This document shows positions 27,396-35,493 of a stretch of DNA of 60,599 nt, piece by piece (within the stretch, counting starts at the first letter, position 1; each line of letters opens with the position of its first letter). Made by a program: the position numbers and the translations under genes. The stretch is taken from contig NZ_JAAXPG010000042.1 of the NCBI RefSeq assembly GCF_012396365.1, positions 1 to 60,599 of the forward strand. Direction: 5' to 3'. Source of the stretch: Nocardiopsis alborubida. GTDB taxonomy: Bacteria; Actinomycetota; Actinomycetes; Streptosporangiales; Streptosporangiaceae. The notes beneath the pieces are model-generated. The model did not search any database. It was not told the origin of the DNA and worked only from the letters and a program-made list of their open reading frames with translations.

Positions 27396-27409
27396 GCGGG
27401 ACCGGCTGG
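27301..27409. repeat. 27-bp tandem repeat at the 3' end of the folate gene
   Basis: Three perfect copies of a 27-base unit (27301-27327, 27328-27354, 27355-27381) and a fourth, altered copy of 28 bases (27382-27409). The extra base in the last copy shifts the frame and creates the stop codon at 27393. Copy number is likely to vary between strains by slippage or recombination. Confidence 0.95.
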
Positions 27410-27600
27410 ACACCGAGGCGGGATTAACCCGAACACCGGGGGCGTTGTCGCTGGCGGTCGCGCTTCGGCGGCGCCCGGCGCCCGGCCGCGCGCACCCCCG
27501 CACCGGTGTCCTTGGGAGAGGCCCTGTCACGGCTCCGGTCGGCGAGCGCGTACTATTTAGCAGTCAACGGGCGAGAGTGCCAGCAAGGAGGACCCGAACA

Positions 27601-27978
27601 GTGCCTACGTACCAGTACGCGTGCACCGAGTGCGGCGCCCAGATGGAGGTCGTGCAGAGCTTCAGCGACGACGCGCTGACCGTCTGCCCCGAGTGCGAGG
27701 GCCGCCTGCGCAAGGTGTACTCCGCCGTGGGCATCGTCTTCAAGGGCTCCGGCTTCTACCGCACCGACAGCGGCAAGTCCTCCAACAGCTCCGTGCTGAC
27801 CGGTTCGGGCTCCGGTGAGAGCAAGGACGGCGGGAACTCGGGCTCCGGCGACTCGGGCTCCACCGACTCCTCGTCCACCTCCTCGGACTCCAAGAGCTCC
27901 TCCTCGGACACCAGCAGCACCAGCGCCAGCGCCGCGAGCAAGGCCGGCAGCGCCAGCGCCACCGCCGCGACGGGCTGA
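27601..27978 (+). CDS. FmdB-type zinc ribbon protein
   Basis: 125 residues. The N-terminal half is a CxxC...CxxC ribbon (YACTECGAQM, LTVCPECEG) of the FmdB family, followed by VGIVFKGSGFYRTD typical of the family. The second half is almost only Ser, Gly, Asp, Thr and Ala, a disordered tail. GTG 27601 follows GGAGG. The family is proposed to regulate transcription but its role is unclear. It is a usual neighbour of the mscL and SAF genes in actinobacteria. Confidence 0.9.
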   Translation: MPTYQYACTECGAQMEVVQSFSDDALTVCPECEGRLRKVYSAVGIVFKGSGFYRTDSGKSSNSSVLTGSGSGESKDGGNSGSGDSGSTDSSSTSSDSKSSSSDTSSTSASAASKAGSASATAATG

Positions 27979-28236
27979 CCCGCCGGGCCGTTGACCGTCA
28001 CCGCGCCGCCGACCCCTCGGCGGCGCGCGGCATGTCCGGCCCCGGGGCGGGGTCGCCGGGCGGACGCCCGCGGCGTCCCCTCCCGGGAGCGTCAGCGCTC
28101 GGACCCGGCGGGCGCGTCGGCGCGCTGACGGCCCTCCGCCTCCCCGTCCGGGAACGCTCGGACCCGGGACGCGTTCCGCGCGATCGGGCCTGTGGAAAAC
28201 CTCCGAACGGCCCCTCCGCGACCTAGCGTTGAGGGT

Positions 28237-28893
28237 ATGACCAACGCCGCGCCCCTCCCCTACCGGCACCGCCGCGCGCTCACCCGGCTCCTGGACCGGC
28301 ACCGGCGCGTCGTCGCCGCCCTCCTGGCCGCCGCCGCGCTCCTCAGCGCCGTCCTGGCCGTACGCCCTCCGCCCGTGCCCACCTCCCGTGTCCTGGTCGC
28401 CTCCCGCGACCTCGGCGCGACGGACCCCCTCGCCGACGGCGACCTCACCGCCCGGGACCTGCCCGCCGACTCCGTGCCGGGCGGCGCGCTCGCGGCCGAC
28501 ACCGCGGCCGCCGGGCTCCGCCTCAACGCCCCGGTGCGCCGGGGGGAGGTGATCACCGACGCCCGGCTCGCCGACCCTCCCGCGCGGCCCTACGGTCCCG
28601 GCCTGGTCGCCGTCCCGGTGCGGGTGGCCGACCCCGGCGCGGTGGGCCTGCTCTCCCCCGGCAGCCGGGTGGACGTCCTCGCCGCCGGCGGGCGCGACGA
28701 CCTCGCGCCCGCCCGCGCGGGCCCCGCCGTGGAGGTGGCCAGCGACCGCCCCGTCCTGTCCCTTCCGGAGGAGGGGTCCTCGGGCGGCGGGGAGGGCGGC
28801 GCGCTGATCGTCATCGCGGCCACGCCCGTCGAGGCCAGGAGCCTGGCGGGCCACGCGGCCGGTTCCCGGCTGTCCATCACCATCCGCGGTTGA
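28237..28893 (+). CDS. SAF-domain protein, CpaB/FlgA-like
   Basis: 218 residues. One membrane helix (VVAALLAAAALLSAVLAV, about 25-42) and then a SAF domain (VPTSRVLVASRDLGATDPLA and RLNAPVRRGEVITD), the fold found in CpaB/RcpC pilus assembly and FlgA proteins. A second part resembles the beta-rich RcpC region (VAVPVRVADPGAVGLLSPGS, RVDVLA). No other pilus gene is near, so pilus function is unproven. ATG 28237 is preceded by GAGGGT. Confidence 0.8.
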   Translation: MTNAAPLPYRHRRALTRLLDRHRRVVAALLAAAALLSAVLAVRPPPVPTSRVLVASRDLGATDPLADGDLTARDLPADSVPGGALAADTAAAGLRLNAPVRRGEVITDARLADPPARPYGPGLVAVPVRVADPGAVGLLSPGSRVDVLAAGGRDDLAPARAGPAVEVASDRPVLSLPEEGSSGGGEGGALIVIAATPVEARSLAGHAAGSRLSITIRG

Positions 28894-28999
28894 CCGGCGA
28901 CCTCCGGTGGGCAAAGCTGTCCGGGCGCCGCGGGCTCCCGCCAGGGGAACCCCGCTGCGGCTCCCGTACGGACACCACGAGTATGTAGGGCTTGTATCC

Positions 29000-29407
29000 A
29001 TGCAAGGCTTCAAGAAGTTCCTGCTCCAGGGCAACCTGGTGCAGCTGGCGGTCGCGGTCGTGATCGGCGCGGTCTTCGCCAACCTCATCACCGCGTTCAC
29101 CGAGGGGTTCATCACCCCGCTGATCGGCATCTTCGGCGGGGTTCCCACCTTCGGGGACCTCTACTTCGAGATCAACGGGAGCCGGTTCCTGTACGGGGCG
29201 TTCGTCGACGCGCTGATCTCGTTCCTGATCACCGCGGCGATCCTGTACTTCTTCGTGGTACTGCCCGTCGCCAAGGTGGTGGAGCGCTTCGTCAAGGCCG
29301 AGGAGGCCACCACGCGCGAGTGCCCGCACTGCTGCACCGAGATCAGCAGGAAGGCGTCCCGCTGCGCCCACTGCACCAGCGAGGTGGTGCCCGAGACCGC
29401 CGCCTGA
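29000..29407 (+). CDS. mscL: Large-conductance mechanosensitive channel MscL with zinc ribbon
   Basis: 135 residues. MscL opens under membrane tension and releases solutes on osmotic downshock. The pore helix QGNLVQLAVAVVIGAVFANL, the periplasmic loop and the second helix ALISFLITAAILYFFVVLPV are intact. The cytoplasmic helix runs into CPHCCTEISRKASRCAHC, a CxxC-CxxC zinc-ribbon-like tail. ATG 29000 begins the usual MQGFKKFLLQGN. Promoter features were not resolved. Confidence 0.93.
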   Translation: MQGFKKFLLQGNLVQLAVAVVIGAVFANLITAFTEGFITPLIGIFGGVPTFGDLYFEINGSRFLYGAFVDALISFLITAAILYFFVVLPVAKVVERFVKAEEATTRECPHCCTEISRKASRCAHCTSEVVPETAA

Positions 29408-29469
29408 GGCGGCCGAACGCGTCGGGGGCGGCCCCGTGCGGGGCCGCCCCCGGGAGGGCGGGGCGAGGA

Positions 29470-30576
29470 TCAGCCGGTGTACTCCCAGTGCCAGGGTTCG
29501 AAGGGACTGGACTTGGCCCAGGCCGGGTGGTGCCAGCCGAAGTCGGCGCCGTTGGCCTCCATCCAGAGCCAGCGGTCGGACCGGTAGTTCTGGATGCCGC
29601 AGCCGAGGTCGATCGCCTGTCCCAGGCCGTGGTTGCTCGTGCCGGGGACGGCCGCGAAGCCCGGCGCCACCTGGCCGTAGACGCGGTGCTGGTTGGGCAG
29701 GTCGCGGTAGGCGCTGGTGATGCACATGTTCTCGCCGTACTCGTCCACGTACCTGGCGTTGAGCTGGAGGAAGTCCACGGCCGCGTCGGCGCGCAGCTTC
29801 TTGTCGTCGTAGAGGTCGCACAGGGAGTTGGCCGGAAGCAGGCCGTTGGCCGCCCCCTGGGCGTTCACGGCCGCGTCCGGGTCGCAGTCCCCGGCGGCCA
29901 TGTAGGCCTCCGGGTCGATGCCGCGGTCCTCCAGCTCCTGCACGAGCTCGTTCGTGGTCTGCTCGGACCGCTCTCGCAGGGCCTCGATGTCCGCGGCCAG
30001 CTCGACCTGCTCCAGCTGGGTGGTGGTCTGCAGCTCCTGCGCCTGGCTCGCCAGCTCGACCTGCTCCTCGCGCAGGTCGGTGGCGTCCTGGATGAGTGCC
30101 TGGTTGTCCTCGGAGATCTTCGCCGCGTAGGACTGGATCTGCAGGTCCTCGCTGAGGGATCCCGCCGCCAGGACGGCGAGCATGCCGCCGTCGGGCTGCT
30201 TGTACAGCGTGCTGGCCAGCTGGGCCAGCGGTTCGCGCATCTCGTTGAGTTCGAGTTCGGTCTGCTGGAGGTCGTAGATGGTCTGGACGAGCTCCGACTG
30301 GGCGTCCTCCAGCGCGTCCTGGCGGTCGACGAGGTCCTGGTTGGCCTCCTCCAGCTCCTGGGATGCGGTCTCGGCCCTCTCCCGGAACTCCTCCAGGCTC
30401 GCCTCGGCGGGTTCCAGCGCGCCGGTGTGCACCGGCGCCACGAGGAGCGCGGTGACGAGCGTGAGCGTCAGCGCCTGTGCGAAGCGGACCCGGTAGGACA
30501 GGGCGAAGGCGGTGAGCGCCCCGCCGCCACCCGGTACGCGGGACCTGCGCCGCGCCGCATCAGAAGTGAACGGCAC
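29470..30576 (-). CDS. VanY-like D-alanyl-D-alanine carboxypeptidase with coiled coil
   Basis: 368 residues. A signal/anchor helix (FAQALTLTLVTALLVAPV) is followed by about 170 residues of coiled coil, and a C-terminal M15-type zinc peptidase domain. Zinc ligands are visible in SNHGLGQAIDLG (His, Asp) and EPWHWEY (His). It probably trims D-Ala from peptidoglycan stems at the cell surface. GTG 30576 follows GGAGG at seven bases. The architecture (coiled coil plus hydrolase) resembles division-associated wall enzymes, so septal localisation is possible (inference). Confidence 0.87.
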   Translation of the reverse strand: MPFTSDAARRRSRVPGGGGALTAFALSYRVRFAQALTLTLVTALLVAPVHTGALEPAEASLEEFRERAETASQELEEANQDLVDRQDALEDAQSELVQTIYDLQQTELELNEMREPLAQLASTLYKQPDGGMLAVLAAGSLSEDLQIQSYAAKISEDNQALIQDATDLREEQVELASQAQELQTTTQLEQVELAADIEALRERSEQTTNELVQELEDRGIDPEAYMAAGDCDPDAAVNAQGAANGLLPANSLCDLYDDKKLRADAAVDFLQLNARYVDEYGENMCITSAYRDLPNQHRVYGQVAPGFAAVPGTSNHGLGQAIDLGCGIQNYRSDRWLWMEANGADFGWHHPAWAKSSPFEPWHWEYTG

Positions 30577-30996
30577 GAATGATCCTCCGGCTGCTTTTCC
30601 TCGAACACCTACCCGTGGCCGCAAGGCAACGTACTACATGTCCACATGCGGCCACGCGAGATCGGTCCACCGGGCGGAGCGGGTCGCGGGCGGGTCCCTC
30701 CCCGCCCCGCCGCCCTCTGCTCCGGGCTTCGGTGAAACACCTGGTCACCGCCGGGCTGGTCGACGCCGAGCCCGGTCCCCCATCGCTATCGAGGGTACAT
30801 ATGCGGCCATAACACGACGTGCGTCATGAACAACGTCACACCGCACCAGGACAACCAATCGTAGGTCAGCGTACTCCGCCATGCACGCAGAGTCCCCCAA
30901 CCGCCCCCTCCGGAGGCGGACCGACACCCCATCCACGTCCATCCTGGGTTAGGCTTGGTCCGGTGACGGGGTAGGACATACCTGCGTCAGACCCAT
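30577..30996. other. Intergenic region before tRNA-Arg
   Basis: Apart from a candidate small ORF (30786-30932) this stretch between the peptidase gene and tRNA-Arg carries no recognisable gene. The peptidase promoter should lie in the AT-richer 30590-30640. The tRNA promoter should lie within 30940-30990. Confidence 0.45.
30786..30932 (-). CDS. Candidate 48-residue membrane peptide
   Basis: The frame reads a Gly-rich start and then RSTLTYDWLSWCGVTLFMTH followed by VVLWPHMYPR. The second half is a plausible single membrane helix rich in Trp. Third-position GC in this half is clearly higher than in the competing frame on the same strand, which favours real coding. ATG 30932 has AGGA eight bases upstream. 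It contains a TTA codon, which is rare in actinomycetes. No family is recognised. Confidence 0.35.
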   Translation of the reverse strand: MGCRSASGGGGWGTLRAWRSTLTYDWLSWCGVTLFMTHVVLWPHMYPR

Positions 30997-31069
30997 GGCT
31001 CCGTAGCTCAGGGGATAGAGCACCGCTCTCCTAAAGCGGGTGCCGCAGGTTCGAATCCTGCCGGGGCCG
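30997..31069 (+). tRNA. tRNA-Arg (anticodon CCT)
   Basis: 73 bases. Acceptor GGCTCCG pairs with CGGGGCC, D arm GCTCAGGGGATAGAGC, anticodon stem CCGCT/AGCGG with loop CTCCTAA, T arm GCAGGTTCGAATCCTGC, discriminator G. The anticodon CCT reads AGG. CCA is not encoded. No integrated element or tRNA fragment follows it. Confidence 0.95.
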
Positions 31070-31079
31070 CGTCCGTGAA

Positions 31080-31109
31080 CTGGGGTTCCTCCTCCGGGAG
31101 GGGCCCCAG
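31080..31109 (+). terminator. Terminator after tRNA-Arg
   Basis: CTGGGGTTCCTCCT pairs with GGGAGGGGCCCCAG around a short loop, 11 bases beyond the tRNA 3' end. Confidence 0.7.
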
Positions 31110-31227
31110 AACGCTTTCCGGGGCCCGTTCGGGTCGCGTTCCACCGCCGTGAGCACACGGCTTCGGTCACACAGCGGCCCGCGCACCCGTGAGGGCCCTT
31201 GGGGGCGGTCCGGCCATCCGCCGGCGG

Positions 31228-31830
31228 CTACCGGCGGTCGGCCTCCGCCGCGGAACCCGCGACCAGCGCGGCCACCGTCCGCCGGATCCTGTCGCGGACC
31301 ACAGGCTCCTCCGCGCCGGTGAGCACGAGGTGGTGGACCGCGCCGACCACCGCCAGCGCCAGGGCCTCCGGGTCGGCGGTCCGGTGGAGGCGCCCCAGGC
31401 CCCGCTCGGCGCCGAGGTAGGCCGCGGCCGCGGTCTCGACCGCCTCCAGGCCGGCCGTGCGGTCGCCGAGGACCGCGCGGACGCGTCCGGCCAGCTCCGG
31501 CCGGGAGACCATGAGCCTGGCCAGTGCCAGGAGGACCGTCGGCGGAGTCGCCAGCACGGCCTCGGCCAGGTTGTCCGCGACCGTGCCCGTACCGGCGCGC
31601 CCCGGCAGGGCCGCGGCCCTGGCGCAGACCTGGAATCCCCGGTCGACGGCGTAGGCGGCCAGGAAGTCGTCGGTGTCCGCGAAGTGGGCGTACAGCAGCC
31701 CGGTGGCGACACCGGCCTCGCGTGTGACGGCCCGGCCGCTGAGCCCGACGGGCCCCTCCCTGACGATCACCCGCTCGACCGCGGAGAAGAGCCGCTGCCT
31801 GAGTTCGGGGATGGCGACACCACGTGGCAT
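31228..31830 (-). CDS. TetR family regulator, divergent from a flavin monooxygenase
   Basis: 200 residues. The helix-turn-helix is LSGRAVTREAGVATGLLYAH followed by FADTDDFLAAY. The C-terminal ligand domain is alanine-rich and not assigned to a subgroup. ATG 31830 (MPRGVAIPEL) is chosen over upstream in-frame starts because the sequence before it is non-conserved in character. It is divergent from the FAD monooxygenase at 31967, with two similar palindromes between them, the classical arrangement of a TetR repressing both itself and its target. Confidence 0.88.
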   Translation of the reverse strand: MPRGVAIPELRQRLFSAVERVIVREGPVGLSGRAVTREAGVATGLLYAHFADTDDFLAAYAVDRGFQVCARAAALPGRAGTGTVADNLAEAVLATPPTVLLALARLMVSRPELAGRVRAVLGDRTAGLEAVETAAAAYLGAERGLGRLHRTADPEALALAVVGAVHHLVLTGAEEPVVRDRIRRTVAALVAGSAAEADRR

Positions 31831-31903
31831 GCCAGGAATTCTAGGCCCTCGACCGGCCCCGGCGCGGTCGTCCGCCGCACACCGGGCCACCGGCTTGCGT
31901 TCG

Positions 31904-31945
31904 GTATGAACACGTGCTCATACTTGAGTGAACGCCTGCTCATAC
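31904..31945. promoter_or_regulatory. Tandem operator pair between tetR and the monooxygenase
   Basis: Site 1 (31904-31923) GTATGAACACGTGCTCATAC is a 20-base palindrome with a single mismatched pair. Site 2 (31926-31945) GAGTGAACGCCTGCTCATAC matches site 1 at 16 of 20 positions. They are 22 bases apart centre to centre, two helical turns, so two TetR dimers could bind the same face. The monooxygenase ribosome site follows at 31956. Confidence 0.7.
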
Positions 31946-31966
31946 CAATGTGGTCCGGAGGTCGCG

Positions 31967-33208
31967 GTGACGAACGTCGAGGACGCTTCCCAGCGTGTCG
32001 GTGGCGGGTACGGCGGCCCGCCGCCGAGGCGGGCGGTGATCGTCGGCGCGGGCATCGCCGGTCTCGCCGCCGCGCTGCGGCTCCACCGGGCCGGTTGGGA
32101 GACGCTCGTGGTCGAGCGCGCCCCGGCCCGCCGCAGCGGCGGCTACATGGTGAACCTGGTCGGGTGGGGCTACGACGCCGCCGAGCGCCTCGGCCTCGTC
32201 CCCGCGCTGTCCGAGAGCGACCTCGGCCTGTTCTCCACGGTCCTGGTGAGAGCCGACGGCCGGCACAAGTTCGCCGTCCCTCCCGAGATCGCCAGGGCCG
32301 CCCTCGGCGACCGGGCGCTCACCGTGTTCCGGGAAAGCCTGGAGTCGGCGCTGTACGAGTCCGTTCGCGAGACCGCGGTTCTCCGTTTCGGCACCACCGC
32401 CCTGGACGTGGCCCAGGACTCCGGCGGCGTCCGGGTCGAGCTCAGCGACGGCACCACCGAGCGCGCCGACCTGCTCGTCGGCGCCGACGGGCTGCACTCG
32501 GGCGTCCGCACGGCCGTGTTCGGCCCCGAGGCGGACTTCCGCGTCGACCTGAACCACGTCGTGGGCGCGCTCCCGCTCGACCGGCTCCCCCCGGACGTGC
32601 CGGAGGGGACCGGCACCACGTTCATCGGTCCGGGGCGCACGGCGGCGGTCGTCAACCTCGGGCCGGGCCGGTCCTCGGCCTTCTTCACCTACCGCTGCGC
32701 GGACCCGGACGCCGAACTGGCGCGGGGCCCCGCCCAGGCGCTCACCGCCGCGTTCGGCGACCTCGGCGGGGGCGTGCCCGACGTGCTCCGCCAGCTCCAC
32801 GCCGACCCGTCCGGCGCCTACTTCGACTCCGTCAGCCAGATCTCCATGGACGGGTGGAGCCGCGGCCGGGTCGTGCTGCTGGGCGACGCGGCCTGGTGCC
32901 CCTCCCTGTTCGCCGGGTACGGCGCGGCCCTCGCGCTCAGCGGCGCGGACCGGCTCGGCGACGCCCTGGAGCGGCACGGCGACGACGTCACCGGGGCCCT
33001 GGCGCGCTGGGAGGCGGGACTGCGCCCCGAGACCCGCAAGCGGCAGGCGCTCGCCCGCCGGGGGACGCGTCAGTACGCCCCCTCCAGCCGCGCGCACGTG
33101 TGGATGAACGACCTGGTGATCCGGGCCGTCCTGCTCCCGGGCGTCCGCGGACTCGTCCAGCGCGGCATCCGGCGCGCCAGCAGGCAGCACGCCGCGGCGG
33201 ACGGGTGA
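31967..33208 (+). CDS. FAD-dependent monooxygenase
   Basis: 413 residues of the aromatic-hydroxylase (PHBH-like) group. FAD-binding motif VGAGIAGLAAALRLHRAGWE, second motif LLVGADGLHSGVR and third VVLLGDAAWCPSLFAGYGAA are intact. NAD(P)H is the expected reductant; the substrate, perhaps a polyketide or xenobiotic aromatic, is unknown. GTG 31967 follows GGAGG at five bases; an upstream in-frame ATG at 31928 would overlap the second operator. Probably induced by relief of the divergent TetR. Confidence 0.9.
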   Translation: MTNVEDASQRVGGGYGGPPPRRAVIVGAGIAGLAAALRLHRAGWETLVVERAPARRSGGYMVNLVGWGYDAAERLGLVPALSESDLGLFSTVLVRADGRHKFAVPPEIARAALGDRALTVFRESLESALYESVRETAVLRFGTTALDVAQDSGGVRVELSDGTTERADLLVGADGLHSGVRTAVFGPEADFRVDLNHVVGALPLDRLPPDVPEGTGTTFIGPGRTAAVVNLGPGRSSAFFTYRCADPDAELARGPAQALTAAFGDLGGGVPDVLRQLHADPSGAYFDSVSQISMDGWSRGRVVLLGDAAWCPSLFAGYGAALALSGADRLGDALERHGDDVTGALARWEAGLRPETRKRQALARRGTRQYAPSSRAHVWMNDLVIRAVLLPGVRGLVQRGIRRASRQHAAADG

Positions 33209-33338
33209 CGGAGGGCCGGGGCAGGCGGCTGGCGGCGGGACGCGCCCCCCGGCGTCTGGGAGACTGGCGCCGTCCGTTCCGCGGCGGCCCGCCCCCGACG
33301 GCGCCCGCCCCGGCCCCCTCCTCCGGAAGCAGGGACCC

Positions 33339-34259
33339 GTGTTCGAGAGGTTCACCACCAACGCGCGCCGGATCGTCGTGCGGGCCCAGGCCCAGGCCAA
33401 ACGCCTGCGCCACGACACCATCGACACCGACCACGTCCTGATGGGCCTGGCGCTGGAGGTCCAGAGCACCGGAGGCCGCTGCCTGGCCGGACACGGCCTC
33501 GACGCCGAGGCGATCGAACGCGTCTCGCTGGCGCTGCGCCCCTCGGGCGCCGCCGAGCCGGAGGGACACGTCCCCTTCACCGGCAGCGCGAAGAAGGCCC
33601 TGGAGAACTCGCTGCGCGAGGCCCTCGCCCTGAAGCGCAACTACATCGGGACCGAGCACCTGCTGCTCGGGCTGATCCACGACCGCGAGTGCACCGCCGT
33701 CCGGATCCTGGCCGCCCTGGGCACCGACCCCGACGCGCTGCGCCGGACCACACTCGACGCGTCGGAGACGAACACCCCCTCCAGGAACATCGAGGGCGTG
33801 CTCGACCACCTCGGCGACACGGTGCGCACCGCCGTCGGCCTGGCGCGTTCGGAGGCCGTGGCGCACCGGCACGCCGAGATCGGCACCGAACACCTCCTGC
33901 TCGGCCTCCTCCACACCGGGCAGGACCGCGACGACGCCGTCCGGCTCATGCTCGAACACGGCGTCACCCTGCCCCTGGTCCTGCGCCGCGTCGACGAACT
34001 CGTCGGCCGCGGACGGGCGGAGGCGCCCGCGGACGGCGGGGGCCTGCCCTTCACCCCGTACGCCGGGCACGCCATGGAGCTGAGCCAGCGGGAGCGCCTC
34101 ACACGGGCCCAGCACGAGGTCACCGCCGCACACGTCCTGACCGGGGTCCTCCGCGTGCCCGGGAGCACGGGCGCACGGATCCTGGCGGAGGCCGGGCTGG
34201 ACGCCGACACGGCGCGCCAGCGGTTGTTCGGCGCCGCTCCGGAGCCGACCGGCCCGTGA
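33339..34259 (+). CDS. Double Clp N-domain protein without ATPase
   Basis: 306 residues made of two tandem Clp-N regions (about 1-150 and 150-300), the substrate/adaptor-binding domain of ClpA/ClpC. Each has the family helices such as IGTEHLLLGLIHDRECTAVR and IGTEHLLLGLLHTGQ. No Walker motifs follow, so it is not a chaperone by itself. It may capture substrates or adaptors or act as a decoy for ClpC (inference). GTG 33339 fits. The first repeat opens MFERFTTNARRIVVRAQ, like true ClpC. Confidence 0.88.
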   Translation: MFERFTTNARRIVVRAQAQAKRLRHDTIDTDHVLMGLALEVQSTGGRCLAGHGLDAEAIERVSLALRPSGAAEPEGHVPFTGSAKKALENSLREALALKRNYIGTEHLLLGLIHDRECTAVRILAALGTDPDALRRTTLDASETNTPSRNIEGVLDHLGDTVRTAVGLARSEAVAHRHAEIGTEHLLLGLLHTGQDRDDAVRLMLEHGVTLPLVLRRVDELVGRGRAEAPADGGGLPFTPYAGHAMELSQRERLTRAQHEVTAAHVLTGVLRVPGSTGARILAEAGLDADTARQRLFGAAPEPTGP

Positions 34260-34387
34260 CCGGACCCCGTGCGTCCGCGTCTTCCCCGGTCAACGGTGCC
34301 GGTCCCCCCACGTGTCGCCATGACACCGGAGGGCGGCTCGTCCGATCATGGAGCGGGAGCAGGTACCTGACGGGGGAGGTCACACGG

Positions 34388-34606
34388 ATGGCGCACACGG
34401 AGCACTTCCGGGACGAGCGGTCGGAGGAACCGGACAGGGCGCCCGTCCGGCAGCGGGGCGGCTCACCCGCCGCCATCGCCGGGGCGCTCCACCGCACCCC
34501 GCACCCCGGCCCCCAGCACTGGGGCGGGCCCCGGCCCCGCAAGACGGACCCGGACCCGTTCTTCCCCAACCGGCTGGGGCCGCCGCCCACACGCCGCCGC
34601 TCCTGA
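34388..34606 (+). CDS. Small basic Pro-rich hypothetical protein
   Basis: 72 residues, no family recognised. ATG 34388 has GGGGAGG eight bases upstream. The sequence is polar, with HRTPHPGPQHWGGPRPRK near the end and no membrane segment. Codon use fits the genome. It may be expressed with the Clp-N gene 128 bases upstream. Confidence 0.5.
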   Translation: MAHTEHFRDERSEEPDRAPVRQRGGSPAAIAGALHRTPHPGPQHWGGPRPRKTDPDPFFPNRLGPPPTRRRS

Positions 34607-34642
34607 GCGGGTGTCCGGCGGCGGTGCCGACCGTGGGGGCGC

Positions 34643-35401
34643 CTAGCGCCGCGGCCGGAGCACGTAGCCGACGTAGCCGTACTCGTGGCCGTGCTCCCGG
34701 TACACCGCGACCTCGCGGCGCAGCTCGGCGGCGGCCGCCGCGGCGTGCGGGTCGGCCGGGTCGGTCAGCGCGGCCCGCGCCTCCAGCGGGGCGTAGTACG
34801 CCTCCCAGTCGCTCGCCGGGAGCAGGTACGTGGCCGTGACGGTGTATCCGGCGGCCGTCGCCGCCGCCACGTTCTCGGCCGTGGTGCTCAGCGGGTACAG
34901 GGCGTCCCAGTAGGCCCGGGCCCCGGCCGACGGCTCGTCCGTGGTCCACCCGCACTCGGTGACCACCAGCGCCCCCTCGGGGGAGAGCAGGCGGCGCCAC
35001 GAGGCGAGCGCGTGCGCGAACCCGACGTTGTAGGCGGCGCCCTCGCTCCACAGCAGGTCGAAGGACCCGTCGGCGAGGTCGTCCAGGTCGTCCATGGAGC
35101 CCGTCCGCGTGGTGACGCGGTCCGCGGCGCCCGCGGCCTCGGCGGCGGCCGCGAGGTCGGCCAGGAACGGCGGGTACAGGTCCACCGCGGTGATCCGCGC
35201 CCCCTCCAGTTCCCTCACCAGGACCAGCGAGGCCGCTCCGGTGCCGCTGCCCAGGTCCAGCACCCGCGGGCCCCGCGGCAGGGGGGACGCCAGGGAGAGC
35301 AGGAGGCGGGTGGTGGCGCGCGACCCGGGCCCCTGCCGCTCCTGCCCCTCGTGCAGGGCCAGTGCGGCCTTCAGGGACGGGTCGTCGAAGTCGGGTGCCA
35401 T
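34643..35401 (-). CDS. SAM-dependent class I methyltransferase
   Basis: 252 residues. Motif I VLDLGSGTGAASL is followed by the acidic residue of motif II in ITAVDLYPPF, and motif IV is FDLLWSEGAAYNVGF. The substrate is unknown; the C-terminal EAYYAPLEARAAL-type part resembles small-molecule methyltransferases of the Methyltransf_25/11 group. ATG 35401 is the likely start. It is the first of three methyltransferase genes within 4 kb on this strand. Confidence 0.85.
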   Translation of the reverse strand: MAPDFDDPSLKAALALHEGQERQGPGSRATTRLLLSLASPLPRGPRVLDLGSGTGAASLVLVRELEGARITAVDLYPPFLADLAAAAEAAGAADRVTTRTGSMDDLDDLADGSFDLLWSEGAAYNVGFAHALASWRRLLSPEGALVVTECGWTTDEPSAGARAYWDALYPLSTTAENVAAATAAGYTVTATYLLPASDWEAYYAPLEARAALTDPADPHAAAAAAELRREVAVYREHGHEYGYVGYVLRPRR

Positions 35402-35493
35402 GCTCGCTCCGGTGCGCTGGAGGACGGTTGCACCGGCGAACGTACCAGTTCGGCGCGGGCCTCCCGGGGGAGGCGGCTCCCTCCCCCCACCCC

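Noticed and set aside
27301..27409. CRISPR-like repeat array
   Set aside because: The copies are contiguous without spacers and continue the reading frame of the folate gene.
30997..31069. Integration site of a genomic island at tRNA-Arg
   Set aside because: No repeated tRNA 3' end, integrase or mobility gene is seen on either side within the window.
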